Program-made: the position numbers and the translations under genes
The notes under the pieces: generated by a model
The model's input: the letters and a program-made list of their open reading frames with translations, nothing else
Databases searched by the model: none
Told to the model about the DNA's origin: nothing
DNA from: Myoxocephalus aenaeus
Taxonomy: Eukaryota; Chordata; Actinopteri; Perciformes; Cottidae
Assembly: GCA_038501785.1 (NCBI GenBank)
Contig: JBAMJR010000040.1
Span: forward strand, 12,532,501-12,596,500
Length of the DNA stretch: 64,000 bases
Direction of reading: 5' to 3'
Shown here: one piece after another, positions 1 to 64,000 of the stretch
Position numbering within the stretch: position 1 is the first letter of the stretch
Layout: each line of letters opens with the position of its first letter

Positions 1-745
1 GCTGCACGTCCCTGACTCCACCTGCAGGTGGATCACAGACTTCCTGACTGACAGGAAGCAGCACGTGAGGCTGGGGAAACGTCTCAGCCTCTTGGACCAT
101 CAGGTTCCCCTCAAGGCTGCGTTCTTTCCCCTCTGCTCTTCTCCCTGTACACCAACAGCTGCACCTCCAGTCACCAGTCCGTCAAGCTCCTGAAGTTCGC
201 GGATGACACCACCCTCATTGGACTCATCTCTGGTGGGGACGAGTCCGCCTACAGGTGGGAGAATGACCACCTGGTGACCTGGTGCAGCCAGAACAACCTG
301 GAGCTCAACGCTCTGAAGACAGTGGAGATGGTTGTGGACTACAGGAAGAACGCAGCCCCACCCGCCCCTCTTACCCTGTGTGACTCCCCCGTCGACGCTG
401 TGGAGTCCTTCCGCTTCCTGGGCTCCATCACTACCCAGGACCTCAAGTGGGAGCTGAACATCAGCTCCATCACTAAGAAGGCTCAGCAGAGGATGATCTT
501 CCTGAGGCAGCTGAAGAAATTCAACCTGCCAAAGACCATGATGTTGCACTTCTACACTGCCATCACTGAGTCCATCCCCTGTTCCTCCATCAGTGTCTGG
601 TACACTGCAGCCACTGCCAAGGACAAGGGCAGACTGCAGCGCATCATCCGCTTTGCTGAGAGGGTGATTGGCTGCAATCTCCCTTTCCTCCAGGACTTGT
701 TCACTTCCAGGACCCTGAAGCGGCCAAGAAAGATTGTAGCTGACC
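1..745 (+). mobile_element. LINE 3' fragment, copy 1, 5' piece (RT C-terminal part)
   Basis: This is the C-terminal part of a reverse-transcriptase ORF of a non-LTR retrotransposon. The frame from about 274 reads TWCSQNNLELNALKTVEMVV, a post-catalytic RT segment, then LGSITTQDLKWE and an ending like RLQRIIRFAERVIGCNLP. The same sequence recurs at 9930-11360 with only scattered differences. The copy is 5'-truncated at the window edge and has frameshifts (the reading frame breaks near 110-270), so it is dead. The TTCTGA-repeat tail at 2118-2150 suggests the CR1/L2 group; the family name is not certain. It is interrupted at 745 by a DNA element and resumes at 1601. Confidence 0.85.
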
Positions 746-1592
746 AAGGGCTGGGCGGTATAGCCGAAAATTCACATCACAGTATTTTGTAAGATTCTGC
801 TGGTTTCATGGTATATCACGGTATTTTTTTAATTTATTGACACCGAAAAGGACCGCCGGACAACTGAACAGCTTATCACCGCTCATTGTTCACCGCTCAT
901 TGTTCACCGCTCTTGTTCACCGCTCTTGTTCACCGCTCGTTGTTCACTGCTCGCTGGCCAACTCGCTCGCAACTGGCCAGCCAGCGGTGAACAGCTGTTT
1001 GTGTGGCGTGTCTTCCGATCTGTCTTCCTGTTTTTTTTCACCTACATTCCCCTGGGTCCTAAGTCCCTCCATGTTCAGCTTCTTATCACCCTCTATGTAC
1101 CAACGTACATTTATAACAAATACCACACAGTAATCAGCATTGCATATGTGTCTAGTTGTATTGGTGCATCTCTGGTCTCTCGTTGTTCCTCCTGCATCGC
1201 TCTGTTCCGTTTTTTTATGTATCGACGGAGTTTCTTCTTGTCGTGATAGTGGGCGAGCTGTACCCAGCATGCAGTTCGGCAGTGTAATGTTATAAATGTA
1301 CAATTATTAGTGTTGCGAATTGTTTATGTGTCACACACTTTTGTGTCGTGGTGTTTTACCCTGTTAAAGAGCGTTAGTTGTGGGTTATTAATTGTTATTA
1401 TAAAGTTGTAACCATGACTAAAGTTATAACCATGACATGCAACCGCTGCGCCTTCAGCGATGAGCGGTGAACAATATATTTTGCTGCCTGCCGAAGAGCG
1501 ACAACAGTTCTTACGGCTATGCACCGGTATGACGGTATATGAAAAATTCATACCGTATGAAAATTTTAAGCCGGTTGAACCGCCCAGCCCTA
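746..1592. mobile_element. hAT-like non-autonomous DNA element inserted in LINE copy 1
   Basis: The ends are exact 13-bp inverted repeats: AGGGCTGGGCGGT near 747 and ACCGCCCAGCCCT ending at 1591. Near-identical 8-bp flanks, AGCTGACC (738-745) and AACTGACC (1593-1600), look like a target-site duplication. Removing the element rejoins the LINE sequence, which continues into GACCCCTCTCACCC as in copy 2 at about 10970. An 8-bp duplication and this terminal sequence fit hAT elements. No transposase ORF is visible in about 847 bp. The interior has short repeats (CACCGCTC, 890-940). Confidence 0.8.
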
Positions 1593-1600
1593 AACTGACC

Positions 1601-2150
1601 CCTCTCACCCTGGACATAACCTGTTCCCTTCCATCTGGCAGGAGGCTGCGGTCCATCAGGACCAAGACCTCACGCCACACGAACAGTTTCTTCCCGTCAG
1701 CAGTCGGGCTCATCAACAGAGCCCGGTCTCCCTAACAGAGCCCGGTCTCCCTAACAGAGCCCGGTCTCCCTGACAGAGCCCGGGTCCCCCTAACAGAACC
1801 CGGGTCCCCCTAACAGAGCCCGGGTCCCACTGACTGACTCTGACACCCCCAGGGTAATTTCCTACCAGTCATTCCCCTGCACATCGCTTCATATCTCATA
1901 TTTAAATACACTTGTCACTTTATCATTACACTTACATTTCACCTTAAAGTACTGCCAAAGACCATGATGGTTACTGTTTGTCTGTGCACTTTATTTTAAT
2001 TTTTATATTCTATTGTAAATGTAAACATGCTCCTATTTCTCGCACTCTGTTTATTATTTAATGTTATGTAACCACCCCCCATGACAAATTCCTTGTATGT
2101 GAAAAAATACTTGGCAATAAATGGTTTCTGATTCTGATTCTGATTCTCTG
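1601..2150 (+). mobile_element. LINE copy 1, 3' piece and tail
   Basis: This continues the RT ORF end (CCATCTGGCAGGAGGCTGCG, then a frame reading TKTSRHTNSFFPSAVGLIN) and the 3' UTR. It ends in CTTGGCAATAAA followed by TTCTGA repeats at about 2118-2150. A short run of about 21-bp repeats (AGAGCCCGGTCTCCCTAAC type) lies at 1725-1820. Unlike copy 2 it carries a small extra block at 1952-1967 that repeats ORF sequence from 530-543. Confidence 0.85.
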
Positions 2151-2237
2151 ATAATGGTAATCATCTTTATTTCTCTTGAAAAAACAAAAAAAGCCAACAA
2201 TGAACTGTGCCACAGAGCTGTTTGTGTGTGGATAAAT

Positions 2238-2244
<7 letters not shown>

Positions 2245-2312
<68 letters not shown>
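2245..2312. repeat. (TG)n microsatellite
   Basis: About 68 bp of almost pure TG directly downstream of the LINE tail region. The Cys-Val and Thr-His reading frames here are repeat artefacts. Confidence 0.97.
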
Positions 2313-2317
<5 letters not shown>

Positions 2318-2611
2318 CCTTCGCATATCTCCGGAACCTTCCATCCAATTTACTTCACATTTGGCAGGTGTACTGCTGGGGACACGAGGACCTGCAGTGT
2401 CAAAGTTGGTGCAATTCGGATGCGTGACACATTGAACATTACTATATTTTAAATGAACAAGAGTTCTGTGTAGCAGTGGGGGCGGGGCTTCAGGGCTCTA
2501 TGAACTGAGTCGAGCATGTGGGCTTCAGCAGACCTCATTGTCTGCTGAATGCAGGATGTACTAATGTTACAACTCCCCTCTTCTGCACTCACTTGAGGCG
2601 ACGAGGGAGGA

Positions 2612-2972
2612 GCGGTTCTCCAGAACAGCAGCACTAGGATCGGTTCTCCAGAACAGCAGCACTAGGATCGGTTCTCCAGAACAGCAGCACTAGGATCGGT
2701 TCTCCAGAACAGCAGCACTAGGATCAGTTCTCCAGAACAGCAGCACTAGGATCGGTTCTCCAGAACAGCAGCACTAGGATCGGTTCTCCAGAACAGCAGC
2801 ACTAGGATCGGTTCTCCAGAACAGAAGCACTAGGATCAGTTCTCTAGAACAGCAGCACTAGGATCGGTTCTCCAGAACAGCAGCACTAGGATCGGTTCTC
2901 TAGAACAGAAGCACTAGGATCGGTTCTCTAGAACAGAAGCACTAGGATCGGTTCTCTAGAACAGCAGCACTT
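2612..2972. repeat. 28-bp minisatellite
   Basis: About 13 tandem copies of a 28-bp unit beginning GGTTCTCCAGAACAGCAGCA. Variants include TCTAGAACAGAAG in the last units and an occasional A for G (ATCAGTTC). It lies upstream of the likely first transcribed exon of atp2b3. Confidence 0.95.
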
Positions 2973-3194
2973 CCAGCCCGCTTCCAATGGCCCCGCATTC
3001 CGAATGGCCATGCGCTGCGGGAGCAGGAAATGATCATCCTAACTTTATAGATCATCCAGTGTATCGTGTTTGTACCCCATGACTGTATACTTACTACCTG
3101 TATTTAGATCAAGATGATGGAGTGATGTTAGCTTCTGAATCACAGCTGAATCCAGCCTCAGCTTAATGACGCTGTAATGTGTTCTCTCTCTTAG

Positions 3195-3743
3195 GTCCTG
3201 GTGGTGCAGCAGTAGCTACCTCTGAACTAGATCCACTTCCTGTCTCCGGCCTTTGCCTTGCTTGCCCCTCTCTCCATCCGTCCATCGCCCCTCTGCCCGT
3301 CTGTGAGTCTGTTCATGGACCGGCCGTGACCCTGGAGGGAGGGGGACAGAGTTGCAGAGGAGTCGGAGGAAAAGAAAGCTGGATTCATTCAGACCTCACG
3401 CGTCTGAAGCCCTGCTTGCTGTCCTTGATCCTCCTCACCCTCCTCCTCCAGTTATGGAGAATTAAAGGAGCAGTGGGAGGCTAGGCCAAGATAGTGGGGA
3501 GAAAAAAAGTATCAACCACTGCCCCTTTATTGCCCTTCAATGAAATAAAAAAAGGGTTGAGGTGGGATTATGTTTACTCATTTTTAAATAAGAAATAAAG
3601 ACAAGCCGAGATTCTCACTGTTGAGCACATGAACAACACTCCACCAGGCCAACGCCAGGGGAACTGAGCTGAGGGCAGACGACAGGAAGAGAGGAGGAAC
3701 AACAGAGAAACACAACCTGACTGACATGTCAACAACTGCCACG
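3195..3743 (+). other. atp2b3: Candidate 5' UTR of atp2b3
   Basis: Sequence directly upstream of the chosen ATG has no repeats and no coding similarity that I recognise. A good acceptor-like site (TTCTCTCTCTTAG) ends at 3194, so a 5' UTR exon could begin at 3195 and run into the first coding exon. This is inference; transcript data would be needed to place the true 5' end. The short ORF 3179-3484 would be an upstream ORF if transcribed. No TATA box or initiator could be assigned with confidence. Confidence 0.4.
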
Positions 3744-60994
<57,251 letters not shown>

Positions 60995-61640
60995 CTGAGC
61001 TGAACGTGGTCCGAGGTAGACGAGGGGAGGAGAGGGCCGAGGACTCACCATGACATCTTCATCCCTTCTCCCTCCAGCAAGCTGAAGGAGGAGAGACGGG
61101 AAACCGGACAGTGGCTGGAGACTCAGCTCGGCCTGTCCAGGCTCAACAGAACAGGGCCACGTCAGGGCCAGAGGCTCCTCAGCCTGTTTCCATCGGGGTG
61201 GATCATCAGTGTTGTCACCGCCCACCTGCCCGCCATGGCCCCGCCTCCTCCACGTCCATCTATCTAGACACTTTTCATCCCTCATTTGCTGCAGAACAAG
61301 TAAACACTTTGTTCAAGCTTTAACTACTTCGGTCCATTCCATCCTCAGATTCATTTACTTCTCAACATTATGGTGCTCATTCATTTCTTTCTTTCACATC
61401 GCTTCATTTGTTTATTTTCTTCTTCTCCGGAACTTTTACATTGAGCTTTTTTTCTTCTTTTTTTAAATTTCAAACAAATATTTTCTTTTCTGCCATCCCT
61501 CTCTTTCTCTTTCAATGTGTGTTTGTGTCTGTTCTGGGGGAATAACAACAAAACAGAAGAAAAACAGAAATTACAAACAAAATACTGTTCATTTAAAGTT
61601 TAAACCTAACAGTAAATAGTATGGTTGCGAAAATAAAGTT
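60995..61640 (+). other. atp2b3: Likely atp2b3 3' UTR
   Basis: Non-coding sequence following the stop codon, without recognised repeats until 61640. A canonical AATAAA at 61632-61637 is the first polyadenylation-signal candidate I see downstream of the stop. The true 3' end could lie further downstream; transcripts would decide. Confidence 0.5.
61632..61637 (+). terminator. atp2b3: Candidate polyadenylation signal AATAAA
   Basis: Exact AATAAA hexamer about 640 bp after the atp2b3 stop codon, followed by an AT-rich repeat with TGTATGTATG runs that could serve as a downstream element. Position-only evidence. Confidence 0.35.
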
Positions 61641-61647
61641 AGGGAAC

Positions 61648-61845
61648 ACATACATATATATAATATATACTGTATGTATGTATATATGTATATATACATA
61701 TATATATAATATATACTGTATGTATGTATATATGTATATATACATATATAATATATACTGTATGTATGTATATGTATATATACATATATGTATACATATA
61801 TATGTTGAAATATACATATACATATATATATATATATATATAGTG
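61648..61845. repeat. AT-rich tandem repeat with ACTGTATGTATG units
   Basis: Three copies of a unit of about 50 bp containing TATATACTGTATGTATGTAT and TATACATATATA; each unit is itself near-palindromic. Confidence 0.9.
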
Positions 61846-62194
61846 TATATATATTTGTGTATGTTTGGAACTCGTCCTGTTCATCTCTGCTCTTTGTCGA
61901 GCTGAACCGGCCCAGTCCTTGAAGGCCGCCCCCCTTCATAAGTCCACATGCCCTGTTATCTGTAAAGGTGTCCCCCCTGCTGTGAGGTGATCCTGTGTGT
62001 GTGACCTACACATGTACATATGTATACATGTACACACATGTACACACATGTACACATACATCCAGCCTCCTGCCTTGCTGATGAACTGATGAGGATGTGT
62101 TGGGTCGCTTCCCTTCTGTTAGAGTTCCATCCTTCTGTCTTCTCTTCCTCGAGCCATTTTGTCCTTTCCTCTGTCTTGTCTCGTCCCTTCTGGT

Positions 62195-62199
<5 letters not shown>

Positions 62200-62268
<69 letters not shown>
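62200..62268. repeat. (TG)n microsatellite
   Basis: About 66 bp of TG. Confidence 0.97.
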
Positions 62269-62270
<2 letters not shown>

Positions 62271-62402
62271 CGGCAGCTTTATTTTTGGAAGCATTACCCT
62301 TTAAATGCCATCAAACACACAATACACAGGCGATGGCCCTTTAAGACTTAACTTGCACTCACTTCCAACCCGCCCTGCTATGTGCCACCGTGTCTCCTTC
62401 AC

Positions 62403-62808
62403 CATGCAGGGCCCTCTCCACCATGCAGGGCCCTCTCCACCATGCAGGGCCCTCTCCATCATGCAGGGCCCATGCAGGGCCCTCTCCACCATGCAGGGCC
62501 CTCTCCACCATGCAGGGCCCTCTCCACCATGCAGGGCCCTCTCCATCATGCAGGGCCCATGCAGGGCCCTCTCCACCATGCAGGGCCCTCTCCACCATGC
62601 AGGGCCCTCTCCACCATGCAGGGCCCTCTCCCTCATTCAGGGCCCATGCAGGGCCCTCTCCACCATGCAGGGCCCTCTCCCTCATGCAGGGCCCTCTCCA
62701 TCATGCAGGGCCTTCTCCACCATGCAGGGCCCTCTCCCTCATGCAGGGCCCTCTCCACCATGCAGGGCCCTCTCCACCATGCAGGGCCCTCTCCACCATG
62801 CAGGGCCG
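62403..62808. repeat. 19-bp minisatellite CATGCAGGGCCCTCTCCAC
   Basis: About 20 units with CTCCATCATG, CTCCCTCATG and shortened CATGCAGGGCCCATGCAGG variants; higher-order blocks each contain one CCCATGCAGGG junction. Confidence 0.96.
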
Positions 62809-63940
62809 TTTACGTTTGTTGGATCCAGTCATTTTCACTGTTTGATGTTTAGAAGCGAGCGATCTTTTGAGCCGTCAGTATGTCGTATGTCAGTCGTATG
62901 TCAGTGTTCAGCTTCAGGCCCAAAGCCCACTGGACCAGGTCCAACCACTGAGAGCTCACGTGTCAAATACTGTGCATCCCATCGCCGTGTTCACGGAGCG
63001 GTTTGAGGAACCTGAAGGAACGCTCAGACAACACACATGTTCGCTTTCCTGCTGGCAGTCATGTGAGGAGATTGGTACCATTTCATGTCTGCACGCTAGG
63101 TATGCTACAGCAGGTTAGCTTAGCTTAGCATAAAGACTGGAAACAGCTACCGTGTCTAAAGCTAACTAATTAAAACAGTATATCGCATTGGATTAATCTG
63201 TACTTAAACATGGTATCTACAGGTAAAAGCCTCAGGAGGTATTAAAATGTCTTGGATTGTATTATCCGAGACACAGTGAACACAGGTGCTATCATATTAG
63301 ATGCAGGTAGAAGGCTTTCGGACAGAGACAAGATGGCTGTTTACCATTTTTCCCAGTATTGAAGCTAAGCTAACGGGCTTCAGCTTGAGTGGATAGATAT
63401 GTGAGAGGTGTCAATCTTCTCAGCAGGAAACTCAATAAGCTTATTAAGCATTGCTTTAGATGTATTCTCCCTGATGTAAAACACGCTGCATGAGCTACTC
63501 TAACAAAAATGAAAGAACAAAAAAACACACACATTTGAATAGTCACCCCTGTGACGATGGCGCTCGTGACATCACATTCCACCGTCACCTCGCCGACCTC
63601 AACATTCCATGGAACCAACATTCCAAACCGCCGCATCACATTCCAGACCGGGTGTGCGAGTCCTGTATCCCATGTTGCACTAGGTGTGGGTGAACCGCTG
63701 AATCCATGTTGCCTCCATCAACCCTGTTGACCTCCCAGTTATCAGCTGGTGCCTCCACCACAGACAGGCAATGGCAGACAATATGCAAACAGCCTGCCAT
63801 GAAGGAGCAGAAGACCTGGACCCAGACGGAGGACAGGAAGTCTCACAAACACATGTTCGCCCTGCTGGTTTTGTGTGAGGATGCGTGCAGGGCTCTCTGG
63901 GAACACCCGCACCTGTACAGAACCCTGTCCTCTTGAATGC
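62809..63940. other. 3' flank, nothing firmly recognised
   Basis: 63110-63160 and 63360-63400 contain TTAGCTTAGCATAAAGACTG and GCTAAGCTAACGGGCT, a common dispersed fish repeat motif. The ORF 63706-63936 has no recognised domain. It could still be distal 3' UTR of atp2b3. Confidence 0.4.
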
Positions 63941-63942
63941 CC

Positions 63943-63972
63943 ATCATCATCATCATCATCATCATCATCGTC
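63943..63972. repeat. (ATC)n microsatellite
   Basis: About nine ATC units near the window end. Confidence 0.95.
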
Positions 63973-64000
63973 ACCACCCTCTCGGCGTGGCCGGTGGTGA

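Noticed and set aside
3726..3743. Upstream in-frame ATG giving MSTTAT extension of atp2b3
   Set aside because: The ATG at 3744 has better context and matches the family N-terminus; the upstream one remains possible as an alternative start.
62301..63006. ORFs of GPSPPCRALSTMQ type and their reverse
   Set aside because: 19-bp tandem array gives open frames in several phases; not a gene.
63706..63936. 76-codon ORF downstream of atp2b3 as a separate gene
   Set aside because: No domain or neighbouring exon recognised; could be 3' UTR or chance.

Overview
The window is about 64 kb of vertebrate, almost certainly ray-finned (teleost) fish, genomic DNA. The evidence is a single gene with many GT-AG introns on the + strand, very abundant (CA/TG)n, (CT)n and (AT)n microsatellites, many minisatellites, and typical fish transposon remnants: L2/CR1-like and Tx1/L1-like LINEs, hAT and PIF/Harbinger non-autonomous elements, and foldback elements. 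No prokaryotic gene organisation, CRISPR array or complete mobile element was seen.

The one host gene is a plasma-membrane Ca2+-transporting P-type ATPase (PMCA). Twenty-five coding exons can be placed from 3744 to 60994. Every junction obeys GT-AG and the phases agree throughout. The conceptual b-type protein is 1,287 residues with all P-type ATPase catalytic motifs. The N-terminus (MGEMANS), the 42-nt site-A exon and the C-terminus (PEFLIND, DDTDVDE, VETSL) fit ATP2B3 (PMCA3) better than ATP2B1, ATP2B2 or ATP2B4. I therefore call it atp2b3; whether it is a teleost a or b ohnolog cannot be told from this window.

Layout. 1-2150: LINE 3' end split by a hAT-like element. 2245-3000: (TG)n and a 28-bp minisatellite. 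3195-3972: likely 5' UTR plus first coding exon. 3973-11388: intron 1, with a G-rich minisatellite, a 15-bp minisatellite and a second LINE copy ending next to exon 2. 11389-18923: exons 2-9 (cytosolic N-terminus, TM1-TM4, actuator domain, acidic/basic linker with the site-A exon). 18924-24074: exons 10-12 (phosphorylation site), with Harbinger-type elements in introns 9 and 10. 24075-29288: intron 12, largely a broken Tx1-like LINE. 29289-37780: exons 13-19 (nucleotide-binding and phosphorylation domains, TM5), with two long foldback elements filling introns 13 and 18. 40238-43250: exons 20-22 (TM6-TM10). 43251-51690: intron 22, a nest of transposons. 51691-51873: exon 23 (calmodulin-binding helix). 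53292-53454: alternative site-C exon. 53455-60493: intron 24, dominated by kilobase-scale pyrimidine-rich arrays. 60494-60994: terminal exon with PDZ ligand, followed by 3' UTR and flank.

The most notable part is the 3' alternative-splicing region. The site-C exon keeps three nested donor sites at 90, 117 and 163 nt, which parallel the 87, 114 and 154 nt that I recall for mammalian PMCA3. It is flanked on both sides by CA repeats. The intron after it holds about 1.07 kb of a 15-bp repeat that repeatedly spells a 3' splice-site-like pyrimidine-TAG, then about 1.2 kb of nearly pure (CT)-rich sequence ending in a strong acceptor-like site. These are testable splicing hypotheses, not demonstrated functions. 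I found no convincing wholly new biological system.
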